Positions 44,669 through 55,901 of a DNA stretch of 64,000 nucleotides are shown here, piece by piece. Position 1 is the first letter of the stretch; each line of letters starts with the position of its first letter. The notes below the pieces were generated by a model. It was not told where the DNA came from and searched no databases. It worked only from the letters and a program-made list of their open reading frames with translations. This stretch comes from Arenicola marina (Eukaryota; Annelida; Polychaeta; Arenicolidae), in NCBI GenBank assembly GCA_964019135.1, contig OZ025249.1:4340001-4404000 (forward strand), given 5' to 3'. Position numbers and translations under genes: made by a program.

Positions 44669-46472
44669 GCTTTTTATTACCAGAAGAAGTGTCTCAGCTC
44701 GCCCAGGTTTATGGTCAATCTACCGTATCGCAAGACCATCTCTTAGGTCTCAATTCAATTTCCACACTAAAACCATGCGGCTTCAACCACCTGTCAGCCA
44801 AAATTTAAGAAATATAAAATATAAAACCATGTTGAGAATATTTGCCAAATGGCTATTGCGGTCCCTTCCTAAAGTATCGCATAACGACAACACTGTGGTG
44901 ACGACGAGAGCCGGACTAAGTGTGATGACTTGTGAGAAACGATGAGGATTTCGCGGATATCGACCAGCGTTTTGCGCGCCTGCAAACGCCTGAAAACGTG
45001 CCGGCCATGTAACATTTATATCGTCAATCAGCCACACCGTCATTATGTCGAAAACTAAATGCCGGATTATATAAAACGAGCAAACTGGTCTGCTGACGCA
45101 TTCCGCTGGCCAAGTGCGACATTCGCACCAAGACACTCGGGTTTATTACCCAGGAAATGTCGGGTTGGCTGTTCGTCGTATAAACACTTATTCAATACCA
45201 ATTCCTTTGTCCCCTATCATAAAACAAAACGCGAAAGCCGTGGCATAAAAAAAAATTATGGGAATGTAAATAATAAAATTCCGCATAAAATAGCTGAGCC
45301 TTCGCTGCAGAGTAGCTATTCTTTCTCTCTCTCTTTTTTTTTTCTCTCTCCCCCTTTCTCTCTCTCACACATCTGTCTCGCACTCTTTAGGTACTTGGTT
45401 TAAGGCGAGGACCGCATGATGACTATATACATATGGGTCTTTAAATGGGTGCTTAAAAAGCGGGTACCTCTCCGGTGGGCCGACCCCGGGGGCCGACAGA
45501 AAGCGATGTGCGCCCCTTAAGATGCTAGTACGGGGTGGGGGAGGGTGGGGGGGGGCACTGGTTTATCTAAGTGTTCGGTCACTGATGCGCAGCCGCAGAG
45601 GTAGAAGTTGATGTCCTTTTTCGGGGAAGAAGTGTAAACTCTAAACACTGCTTACAGTGATTGCATCGCCTGATGCTATGGGAACTACTGCGCTGTTTGC
45701 CTGTCCGCCATGCGTCAATCTAGGATGTTACATCTGTAACACATCTAGTCAGTCATATATTTCAGTAGTCGCTTTAGTCCACATTAAACATGTACGGGTG
45801 TATTATTTCGACAGGAGGGCATAATGAAAATACTTTTCTTCATTGGGATCTGTCCCTACTGGAACTTGTGATTGGGATTGGCCCTTAAAGGGGGTTCTAA
45901 TGTCTACAGATATTGCATGGAGCCGCCCTTGGGTCACCTGATCATGCGTAATTGCTGCAATGGCTAGAATGAGGCTGGACTGCAATAGGCTTTATGGTAT
46001 TTAATTTGAAGTGAAACCTAAATCCTCCCATACATTGTCAGCGTCTGAGCGACATTTTCTATATTAGATCAAGAATTGACTTTTTAAGACAGCGGGCCCA
46101 CCCTTCTAAACAGGACCCCATCTCTGCTTTTCTCTGAGTCACCTAAGGGGTTGGCTACAGGTATAATTTCATGGCCAATGACGCTGCAATATATGGCAGC
46201 AATTTGATACACAGCTTAAGACGCTGAAGCGCGATAGCCGGCGGAAACTGGCGGCACTATACCCTCAGTTTTTAAAGCACTTGCTGCTGGCATTGTGCTA
46301 TTCTCTAAAGTAAGTATTCCATAAATTGTCATAAAGATATACCAGTCTCAAAACAATGACCCCCGAGGCATGTGGTACAGCACTCGCCCCCACCCCCCCC
46401 CCCCCCCTCCCTCCGCCTTGCTCCGCCGGCGTTTTAAATTGCACATATGTCAGCTCGATGGCTGGTAAATCA
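44669..46472. other. Intergenic, no supported gene
   Basis: Short frames without recognizable domains. A pyrimidine tract rich in TCTCTC lies at 45320-45365, with a G run near 45547 and a C run near 46388-46409. Confidence 0.55.
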
Positions 46473-46919
46473 TCGAGACTTCGTGCATAGTGTGCACCAT
46501 ACCTTAGCCGAGACGTCACTTCGTGCATAGTGTGCACCATACCTTAGCCGAGACGTCACTTCGTGCATAGTGTGCACCATACCTTAGCCGAGACGTCACT
46601 TCGTGCATAGTGTGCACCATGCCTTAGCCGAGACGTCACTTCGTGCATAGTGTGCACCATGCCTTAGCCGAGACGTCACTTCGTGCATAGTGTGCACCAT
46701 GCCTTAGCCGAGACGTCACTTCGTGCATAGTGTGCACCATGCCTTAGCCGAGACGTCACTTCGTGCATAGTGTGCACCATACCTTAGCCGAGACGTCACT
46801 TCGTGCATAGTGTGCACCATGCCTTAGCCGAGACGTCACTTCGTGCATAGTGTGCACCATGCCTTAGCCGAGACGTCACTTCGTGCATAGTGTGCACCAT
46901 ACCTTAGCCGAGACGTCAC
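46473..46919. repeat. 40-bp minisatellite, about 11 copies
   Basis: The unit is ACTTCGTGCATAGTGTGCAC followed by CATRCCTTAGCCGAGACGTC. It is nearly identical throughout; the only recurrent variant is CATACC versus CATGCC. Each unit contains the inverted pair GTGCA/TGCAC and, on the minus strand, TGACGTCT, one base from a CRE palindrome. Confidence 0.97.
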
Positions 46920-47093
46920 GAGTTATGTGTTCGTATTGAATCACGCAACATATTTATCACGGTTATCAAAGACATTAGTACACCAAGATAGGCCATACGG
47001 CGATTTCCTTGTAATCGTTCTCCGGTGGCGCCCCCAAACGGTTAGCGCGTAGTGTTGCCCAGTGCCGCCGTCAACAGGCATCAACTTCAAGTT

Positions 47094-47686
47094 TGTTCTG
47101 CCATAAATTGCGCAAATTCACGAAAGAAATGTCCAGGATGTCTTCAGATTCCCCAAGGAAAAAGAAAGGTAAGACATGCGTCTTGCGTTAATTTATCAGT
47201 CATTGATATCGTGCATCGATTCTCACCGCCACAATTGCCGACAATTTTTTACTTTCGCCCACGTCGAAGCAGGCTGATGCAAGTAAAAGCAGTCAAAAAT
47301 CTATCGTTGCCAATTATTACTCAATAATTATCAGATAACAACAAGCTTCAAGTGACTGCTAAGGCCTAAAGAATGTGCAATCAGGTGTCATGATCAATGT
47401 CCTGGGGTTTAAATCAAAATTAGGTGAACTCAAACTATATAGTATATGATCATATATAGACCTATAGCTGCCATTGGTGTCTGGCTCCCAGTGTCTGGCT
47501 AGCTGGGTCAGCTTTGTCAAAGGTAACCAAAGCCTTTGTCTGCATTTCTACTTAGCGCGTGTGCAGTCATCTTTTTTACGTTTATAAGCATTTCTAAAAT
47601 GTTGTTTTTTATGATTATTTTTCAGATCCCAGAGATGGGTGGAAAGGAAAGACTTGTTGAATAAGTCCAGTTTCCGCATCAGCTGA
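47094..47686 (+). pseudogene. Broken THAP-domain fragment, two exon-like pieces
   Basis: Piece 1 (about 47094-47168) reads CSAINCANSRKK, the C-x4-C start of a THAP zinc finger. After a +1 frame shift it continues VFRFPKEKER, the usual FxFPKD-type block, and ends at donor GTAAGA (47169). Piece 2 starts after TTATTTTTCAG at 47626 and reads SQRWVERKDLLNKSSFRIS, with the expected Trp, then stops at 47684. The join is phase 2. No ATG lies in frame upstream, and the distal Cys/His of the C2CH module are missing. It therefore looks like a decayed gene or P-element-like transposase start. A sequencing indel cannot be excluded. Confidence 0.5.
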
Positions 47687-47689
47687 AGT

Positions 47690-48640
47690 AGTATATATTC
47701 TTAAAGCTGCTCATGTCGCAGAGAGTTTCTGTAGAAATGAGTAATCTTGTGGATGTTTGTACTTTTGTGTTAAAAAATATAAATTGATTAAGGATGGCCT
47801 TGTTGTTTATTATTAATATTTAGGCTTAAAATATATATCACTGAACTTCGGGCGTCGTGGTGTTTGGTATAGCCCTACGCTTGTTGGGAGCCTGTGTTTT
47901 CTTTATTACCAGCTCAAGATGAATTAAAAAGATAACTGCCAGTATACATAGAAAGGCGGATACATGATATAAATTAGCGATTTCCCGATTCACGGTTATT
48001 TAATATTATAATTCCCATGATTAATGAAATTCCTTGATCCAGACGGTCGGCTAATATCCCATTCCCAGTCCACGAAGAATCATCTGCCTCAACCCCAGTT
48101 CACGGTGAAATGAAAACCCCATTCCCGAGTAACGGAAATATCCCTGATCGCTTTTCGGAGACTTTAGTGCGCCGAAGTGCGATATTTTTATACCAAGCTG
48201 GACTACAAAGCATCAAATTATCGTTTTATGATAAGCTGTTGGCAAAAGAGAAGCAGTCACCATATTAAAACATATTATTAAATCTGAGGGGTTGACAAGT
48301 TGTCGCCTGATCATGCGCGCATATTGGTAATTAGACGACAGAATTTATTTTGCTCAGGCTTTCCATAGCACGTGGTCGGGACTTGTCGGGAAAAGAAATC
48401 TGATTACCAAAGAAATACACCCATTATCTCTTATAGTTTTAAGCCGAAGTATGGGCGAACGTCGTCGCTACCCGTTCTCCAGAGGTCTACCACAGCCTGC
48501 GGCCAGATAACTGAAGAGGAATGCAGCACATCATACTAGCAGCTGGCTGCTCGTGAACATTGGACATACACAACGTGTATCGCTTGAAACTAAAAAAAAG
48601 GAGTACTTGCCATGCTAATAGATGACTAATAGCCCCAGGA
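47690..48640. other. Intergenic, A/T-rich, no supported gene
   Basis: No coding exon or RNA gene is recognized. At about 47985-48150 a loosely repeated theme of TCCCGATTCACGG / CCCATTCCC(A/G)AGT occurs four times in diverged form, each near CACGG or ACGG. It may be a decayed tandem repeat. Confidence 0.4.
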
Positions 48641-48659
48641 GCAGGCAGGCAGCGGCTCT

Positions 48660-49190
48660 GTTAATGGACTGCCCACAATCATGTCACTCCGTCCAACCGC
48701 TCCCACGTTTAAACGATTACGGTAACGTTATGACTGCGATGACAACCTTCGCTGGTGGTATGGCATTACTGACACAACCACGACCTCTCCCTACCCCCTC
48801 CCGCCCATGAGCGCTCGACTCCATAATGTATTCGAGGACCCCGCCCGCCATACAATAGTATTGTATGGCTGGCGGGGTCCTCGAAACTATTATGGAGTCG
48901 AGCGCTCATGCGGCCCCCTCTTCACCGTTTCTCTACAATTGTTTAGCAAGTTGTTGTGGAGTCCCCCCCGCCCCCCCCCCCCACACACACAACAGCTAGG
49001 CAGTGATTAAATTTATAACCTCATATATGGTACCACGGGTGTTTGAGTAAGTCACACCCCAGGTGGGAGACGGTGGGGGCACTTCTACACAAATCACGCG
49101 GGGTGGAGAGAGCGGAAACATCTTGACAAACTACCCCTTCCGAAAGGAGTTTGGAGGTGACATAGGGGGTGAGCGCTACTAGATGACCTG
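48660..49190 (+). repeat. Dispersed repeat, copy A
   Basis: It shares ordered blocks with 53940-54520: CACTCCGTCCAA; AAACGATTACGGTAACGTTA; GGCACTTCTAYACAAA; a GGGGAGAG-GGAAA-ATCTT block; and CCCTTCCGAA. Copy A carries an inserted palindrome (48807-48909). No coding capacity is seen. It is probably a non-autonomous element of unknown class. Confidence 0.65.
48807..48909. repeat. 103-bp near-perfect palindrome
   Basis: The arms are about 50 bp each, starting ATGAGCGCTCGACTCCATAA and ending in its complement AGCGCTCAT. They match at about 46 of 50 positions with a loop of at most 3 nt (centre CAATAGTATTG). Mismatches are three adjacent bases and one single base. No clear target-site duplication is seen. 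Confidence 0.95.
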
Positions 49191-52100
49191 GTATGTATGT
49201 AATTTATTTCCTCCACTCGCTGGAGAGTTCAAGCAACGTATGTTACAGACAAATACATAAATATCAGAGTAGTAACGGTAACGATAATAATAATAAAACA
49301 ATGATAAATATAACACACAATTAAAGTATTTACAATACCATTTGACTATACTAGATTAATAATAGTGCAGACGCGGCTCCAAGGACAGAGCCTGCCATGC
49401 CCTGCCACTTATTGTGGTGAACAAGTCTAAATCATCGGTGAATTCGTTTGGATGAGGTCTATGGCCCAAAATGAAAGCGGTTACAATGTTTTCACTCCAG
49501 TTAAAAAGATAGGAGGAAAACTGGACGCTACATTGGTTGATTATTTCGGTCCAGAACATCTCTCTAGCCGCCTGGTATTCGTCACACGAGTGGAGAAAGT
49601 GATTTAAGGGGACAGATATTCGTTTTTTGCAATATTCACAAGCTGAATCTGTTTCTTCAGAACGCAGTTAAGTCGTGCCAGCGCGCGCAGTTGCCTTTTC
49701 TCATTAAACCGCGTGCTTTCCATTTGCCAGTAAATATGTATATGCAGGTTACAGCCATATACTCCATTAAAATAATTACATTTTTCCTGAACAATTTGTT
49801 GCGAGAGCTGAGTCTCTTTGTGACGCTTAACAGATCCTCTAACTGTGTTTTTCCACTCTCGCTTAGAAGGGAAACTGTTATCCGATACATACTTTGAAAT
49901 GTGCTCAAACAACTAAAATTTCGATAACACTTTAGTTAAATCTTAAACAATACCTGTACACTGGCCATTTGCGTTTTGAAAGAGTCGCTCAACAAAGACG
50001 ACCTTAGCCAGGTTGCTAACATGTAGCCGGCATAGGCGTCCCAGGAACTGTAACTTTTTGACGTCGATCGTACATTCTAAACTGAGATCACTCACCGTGC
50101 ATCGAGTGATAGTTGCGCTAGAATTTCTAGCAAAATTCTGGATAAACCGCAGGCAAGATGAATGAGCCCGCTCCAACTGAGCTAACTCGCCCCTGCTTAA
50201 ATTCCACCACAGCTCAGCCCCATACAACGCACGAGACAAAACGACAGTCCTATATAATCTCACGAAAGAGACACAGCTGAGTTCAGCGGGTCTTACACCA
50301 TAGCCTAATATAGTGTCATCAAACCGCTTCTCAGTTTAGAGGCTGCATCGCTCGTTCTCTCACCTGATCTATTTAGTAAATTTAACCGTATTCCCACGTG
50401 AGTAAAGTCTATAACTTCTTCGACTGGCTCGCCATCTAACAATAGTGATCTACGGGGGGCAAGTTTCTTCTAAGCAATGGCTGTTTCGCCGTAAACCATC
50501 AATTTTGGTTTTACCGGGTTGAATTTAAACCGCCATTTTTGTGCATACTGTTCGCACGAGGATACAAGCTCTTGCAAGGCATTAATGGTAGGCGCCGTGA
50601 CAGCGATGTCATCGGCCTGCAATATACCGCCACCTGGAACTTGACCACAACTGGCGCCTGAACATGGGGTGCACAGCTCGTGTACAAACAACATATATAA
50701 CCATGGTCCCAAAATTGAGCCCTGGCGCACGGAGCGCCGTACATCTATGTTTTTCGACATCATACCATTCAAAACTACATTAGCTGTCATATTATGGTAT
50801 GATTCATATAGTAATAACCAGGTTTGTCCCTTCAATCCAAACTAATATAATTTAAGAAAAAGCCCGTCGTGCCAGACCGTGTCAAAGGCGCAGGATGAGT
50901 CAAGAAAGCACAGAAAGACTTTTGAAGAACGGTCAGTGTTATAGTAAATGCATTCTTGTAGTTCAAAAAATGCCAGCAGGCTACAGAGAGACTCTTGGTA
51001 AGCATTTTGATTCGGTGATGGAAATGATATATTTTGGGCTCGAGTCCATTTCTTAATCTTATTTAAGACTACTTGTTCGAATAATTTCGTAATGGCGGGC
51101 AGAAGAGATATGCCGCGGTAGTTCTTTCTGTCATCGTCATACTTTCTAGACCCTTTGTACAAGGTGTCTATGTTTCCTCCCTTCATGGCATCAGGGACAT
51201 ACCCCATTACATACATTGCATTAAACATATTTGTTAAACAAATTACCAGGGACGGGCCAGCATATTGCAAATGCTCAATTGTTAAGCCGTCAGGGCCACC
51301 TTTTTTCACCAACTTTAGCTCTTTTATGGCATTGCTGATATCATTACGGTCAAATTCCTCTAAAATATCGTCTTTGTCTAGTTTAGCATGTTCGCGTATG
51401 TCGCGCACCTGTTGGGTAACCCTGATCCCATATTCCGCGTCAAACCCCGTCTCATTATCTTCACTCTCAGAGTACAGCTGTGCGAAGTAATTTGTCCAAA
51501 CCTGGACCTTTTCTTCACGAGTTCTATAGACAGTACCATTGACCTGTATGTTGCGAGAGATGGTAGTTTTCTTGTTTTGCCTTCTCAACAAAGACCAAAA
51601 TTTGTTTTGATCAACACAAGCCTGATGCTCTAATTCCTCGTAAAAAATATCGTCATGCTCATGCTGCAACCTTCTCATTGTAAGTCTAAAAGTACGCTTC
51701 AGTTTTTTGTATGAACAAAAGCTTAGGCTGAGTGCATCGCGAGGCCTACCTTTGATCAACACAAGCAGGCTCTAATTCCTTGTAAAAAATATCGTCATGC
51801 TCATGCTGCAACCTTCTCATTGTAAGTCTAAAAGTACGCTTCAGTTTTTTGTATGAACAAAAGCTTAGGCTGAGTGCATCGCGAGGCCTACCTTCAGAAA
51901 CTCCTGTAGGTTTCTCGGATATGATGCTGATTTCGCCCCCTCCCCTTTAAAGTTGCATGTGGAGCTCTTTCCCGCCAAAACTAAAGAGGTCAAAATACAA
52001 ATAAGAATCAGTCCTTGAATCATTCAAGATTGGTTTTGTGTATACTCCACCCATGCCAGACTGCCAAATAGTGTCTCTTAGCCTTGGCCGTGATATCAAT

Positions 52101-53460
52101 TTACCACAAATTTTCATTTCAGTGGTAAACGTCATCAGTTTGTGTGCTTCGCGATGCTTTGTTATAAGTAGCAGTGCCGCGAGAGAGTGCTGTGGTGTCG
52201 CGGGATAGACACGTTTGCCACACCACAGCCGAAACGGCGAGGTTTATCAGGTTTCTGAATTTATGGAATGGAACAATCGAGTTTTCTGCAAATTTTGATA
52301 TAAATTTCGCCTGGGCTTAGTTTTGGCGGGAAAGAACTCGACATGCAACTTTAAACGCGGCACGTCGCCCGCGCTCGACTGGCTCGGGTTCGGTGAATCA
52401 GAACTCGGGACTATCAGAGCACCAGGGCTGTGTGTTTAACATTACGACAACCGGTAGGTGATCCGAGCAGTTTAGTTCGTGATCATCTACCACCTTACTT
52501 GAGAGTATTACATCGCATTCGTTGTTATGAAGCAAGACGTGGTCTATTAACGTTTGAGGCCCACCATCATACGGGCAGAACGTATACCTCGGCCCGGAGG
52601 AAAAACCTTGGACTGTAGCAGAGCAGAGTCCTAACCTGGTTAAAAAGACCCTCAGTAACCGCCCTCGAGAATTGCTCTCGCATGAGCACCTAGGTCCCTC
52701 AATTTGAGCAATACAATCGCTCGTGAGCTCACAGAGTGTTTCACGTATAAATCCCATACATTCACTGAAAGTGGCGATGCTACAATTGCTTGACGGTATA
52801 TATACACCCAGGACAGTTATAAACTTTTGTTTACCGAGGTTAAAAGAGGCTCCAATAATTCTATCACTACCAGTGTCAATAACTGATGCAAAGGGTGTTA
52901 GATTATCCCTCCACATTATGGCTACGCCACATTTACCTGGCAGTTTAAAGCCCCTAGATGTATAGAAGTACTTGGATGTCTTGCCATAGAAAGTTCGTGT
53001 GTTATACACTTTGCTGGCATCGCTACCGGCCAGTCGCTTGTGCCAGCGCCTGATATAGATATCATCAGGCAACATAATCTTTGTTAATGGCGCGTCATCG
53101 CTCGCATTGATCAAGAGCCTCGCCCCATTTTCAACACCATCTCTGTTACTAGGGTATATTCTTATATGCACAGGTGTGCCATTTTTGTCAGCAAAGAAGT
53201 TCTTTATGTCGCTCTCCGATGCAGTGATAGATATATTACCAAGGTAATAAGCCACCGTTTCTTGTCTTGCTCTCTCCGCTGTGAGAAGTCCCGGTCTTTC
53301 ATTCGAAGGTCGCTGCTGTCTGGGTCGACCTCGGTTGTGATAAACGACGGGAATGAAGGAGTGTTCCTCTGTGACCGCAGGCTGAGCCACCTCACCCAGG
53401 TGTGAGGGGCCCTGCCCGTCTGGTAACCCAGCGCTCCGTCGGCCCTCAGCCGAGTGTGAG
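49190..53460 (-). pseudogene. Decayed CR1-like non-LTR retrotransposon (RRM-like, APE endonuclease, RT)
   Basis: Read on the minus strand. 53390-52400 holds an RRM-like segment (YYLGNISITASESDI, IRIYPSNRDG), then joins directly to an APE endonuclease missing its N-terminal part (GVAIMWRDN, VLGVYIPSS, IDHVLL, SDHLPVVV). 51762-50842 holds the RT fingers and palm (GGPDGLTIEHL, NYRGISLLP, FLDSSCAFDTV). After a frameshift, 50835-50470 holds RQGSILGP and the catalytic box as QADD. 50263-49943 and 49559-49356 cover the C-terminal region. The 3' UTR runs to about 49190 with AATAAATTACATAC. Several frame breaks, an internal deletion and a 145-bp tandem duplication make it inactive. The APE domain excludes LTR and Penelope elements; the clade within the CR1/L2 group is inferred. 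Confidence 0.85.
51606..51891. repeat. Tandem duplication inside the LINE
   Basis: 51606-51750 (145 bp) is repeated at 51751-51891 with a 4-bp net deletion near its start and one other clear change. Both begin TTTGATCAACACAAGC and end GCGAGGCCTACC. It is recent relative to the decay of the LINE. Confidence 0.95.
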
Positions 53461-53469
53461 GGGTCATAT

Positions 53470-53640
53470 GCCCGTCTGGTGACAGGGCCCCCCGTCGGGG
53501 CTCAGTCAGGTGTGAGGGACCATGCCCGTCTGGTGACAGGGCCCCCCGTCGGGGCTCAGTCAGGTGTGAGGGGCCATGCCCGTCTGGTGACAGGGCCCCC
53601 CGTTGGGGCTCAGTCAGGTGTGCGGTGCTAGGTCTGCCTG
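53470..53640. repeat. 54-bp minisatellite, about 3.5 copies
   Basis: GACAGGGCCCCCCGTCGGGG begins at 53481, 53535 and 53589 (period 54), with a diverged copy to the left. On the minus strand one frame reads SHLTEPRRGALSPDGHGP repeats. It lies between the LINE 5' side and the 32-bp array, and no gene is implied. Confidence 0.9.
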
Positions 53641-53723
53641 ATGACACGGCGGTCCGTCGGCGCTGGTCCGGCGGTGGCGGCAATGCGAAGGGCTTTTTTT
53701 GGAATGTTACTTGTGTCCCATCG

Positions 53724-53985
53724 CGTCCTCAATCATGTTACTCCGTCCAAAACCGCGCCCTCAATCTTGTTACTCCGTCCAAAACCGCGCCCTCAATCTT
53801 GTTACTCCGTCCAAAACCGCGCCCTCAATCTTGTTACTCCGCCCAAAACCGCGCCCTCAATCTTGTTACTCCGTCCAAAACCGCGCCCTCAATCTTGTTA
53901 CTCCGTCCAAAACCGCGCCCTCAATCTTGTTACTCCGTCCAAAACCGCGTCCGCAATCTTGTTACTCCGCCCAATCGCGCCCACG
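53724..53985. repeat. 32-bp minisatellite, about 8 copies, at the start of dispersed-repeat copy B
   Basis: CAATCTTGTTACTCCGTCCA followed by AAACCGCGCCCT is repeated with minor variants. Copy A at 48.67 kb contains a single related unit (CAATCATGTCACTCCGTCCA), so the tandem expansion is specific to this copy. Confidence 0.95.
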
Positions 53986-54520
53986 TTCAAACGATTACGG
54001 TAACGTTATGACTTCGATGTCTATATTCGCTGGTATGACAAGTTTTAGTTGCAATGGCATTGCAAGTTTCCTCGCCGAGTCTAACTACTGCGCGATAAAC
54101 GAAAAAGAAGTTATTTTTCCCAAATCAACGCTAAATTAGCATCAGGACGGGAGCGGCCTCACGCCGGTACGAATCTTCATGTTCTGTCTTTGGATGCCTT
54201 GGGGACCCCCCCCCCCCCACCACCACCACTCGCTTGGGGCGCACTCTTTTAAATATATATAGTCTTTGGATTCGATGAAGTACGGCATCTACACAGTTCT
54301 GCGGGCATCATTACTTGCACCACAAACGGTGTTTGTGTAGGTCAAAACCCGGTGGGAGTGGGGAGGGGAGGGGGAGGGGAGGGCACTTCTATACAAACCT
54401 GGTGAGGGGGAGAGGGTGGAAATATCTTATGGCAACCTAACCCTTCCGAACGGATTTTGAAGGGGGTGCGGGCTTTTCCGGGACCCCCTCCTAAACCCAG
54501 CAATGTATTAAGTACCCCTC
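53940..54520 (+). repeat. Dispersed repeat, copy B
   Basis: Direct-orientation counterpart of copy A, sharing the ordered blocks listed there. It lacks the palindrome. The LINE lies between the two copies. Confidence 0.65.
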
Positions 54521-54756
54521 ACCCCACAAGAGTCACAAAATGTGCATATGTCTGACACACCTCTAAGTATGCAGTTGGGTGATCAGTAACTTTACTTCTA
54601 TATAGAGAAACATAGGACTATTAATTTTTTCAATAATATGATACCGTTTTAGCTGAAGCGCTTGCACCAAAATTATGAACGTAGGAAATGGAATAACGAA
54701 ACCACGGTACTTTGCGGTATTTACACTTTATTATGTCACATATTTATGTCGTATGA

Positions 54757-54836
54757 CGTAACAGTTTTGTCTGACGTCACAGGGTTGTCATATCTGTCGC
54801 ATGACGTCACATTATGTCTGACGAGGTCACAACTCT
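54757..54836. promoter_or_regulatory. Cluster of CRE-like TGACGTCA motifs
   Basis: Perfect TGACGTCA occurs at 54772-54779 and 54802-54809, with related ATGACGTAA and TGACGAGGTCA on either side, spaced by about 30 bp. This may be a short degenerate repeat of TCTGTCGYATGACGTCACA. The motif match is seen; regulatory function is not shown. Confidence 0.3.
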
Positions 54837-55901
54837 GGCGATTGCTTTTTATAATAACAAATATATTATTCATATCGTACAGCACAAAACAAAAATAGAG
54901 ACAAGTGGACTCTTGGGCCAGTTACGAAACTAAATTTAGGGGCGGAGTTCACATTCGGAAAAGAATTTAGAAAAGTCCGAAGTTGTTATTATAGTTTGTT
55001 TTAAAGTAGAATACTCGCCCCCTGGGGGCTCATGCCAACAGTAATATTTTATAATTACCGCGTAAATCTATATTTTTCTCTTCCTTGAAGGCAACTTATA
55101 GTCGGTATAAAATATGCTTAAAGCGTGACAAACGTAGATTTAAACTGATAGGAAGTGAGACAATATATTTCTAACAGCTTTGAGCTTGGCGTCAACTAGC
55201 ACACATGAAGGGAAACGGTTTAAGAATTGTCTCTACATATTGACATGCAATATTTATACAGACATTTTCCATGAACACCAGTGACGCTGTCACGACTCCC
55301 TCAGTAGTTGCTGATCGGAACCAGTCTTTTTGAACCAATATTCAATGACATATAGATCGGCAACTTCCTCGATCTTCCGACGGTCTCGCGGTTGGACCAC
55401 GGTGGCACACAAGTCATAGAACTGATATATTGCGGACGTTGACGAGCACGTGTTCTTTCCACCACGAGTAACACGTGTTCGCATACCACAGAGGATCATT
55501 AGGCGGTGCGTTATGATAGAGATGCTTGTGTGACTGCCTTTCCGATTAACGTTTCGCCATTTTGAAGCATGACTCTATTCTCCGCCTGTCCTTGCTGCGG
55601 GTTTTCTCCACTGGCGCCACATGACGTTTCAGATTCCACGCAATAATCCGGGTTGTATTTCCATTCGCCTCGCTCAGTTCATTCATTATCACGCAGCAGT
55701 CATACGTCATACGTGATGAGTTCGCGATCTTATATATATATACACATTAAGCGGAGGAGTTCCCGCGGGTGATAAGGTCTCGACACTGAGTGCCACTCGG
55801 AAAGGAAAACACATCCACTTATCCGGCGTAATATGACAGCGGTGAACACACTGCAGTTAGGCAGCATCGCGAAGTAATTTCGTCCGTCCATTTTGCACCA
55901 A

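Noticed and set aside
53204..53683. 159-codon minus frame with SHLTEPRRGALSPDGHGP repeats
   Set aside because: It is a 54-bp minisatellite read in an open frame and runs antisense or out of frame to the LINE segment. No domain is recognized.
48660..54520. LTR retrotransposon with the dispersed repeats as LTRs
   Set aside because: The RT element has an APE endonuclease and an RRM-like segment and no gag, protease, RNase H or integrase. The flanking repeats are too diverged and unequal in length.
55290..55499. 69-codon minus frame downstream of the lectin-receptor stop
   Set aside because: It more likely lies in the 3' UTR or downstream. No domain or splice connection is evident.
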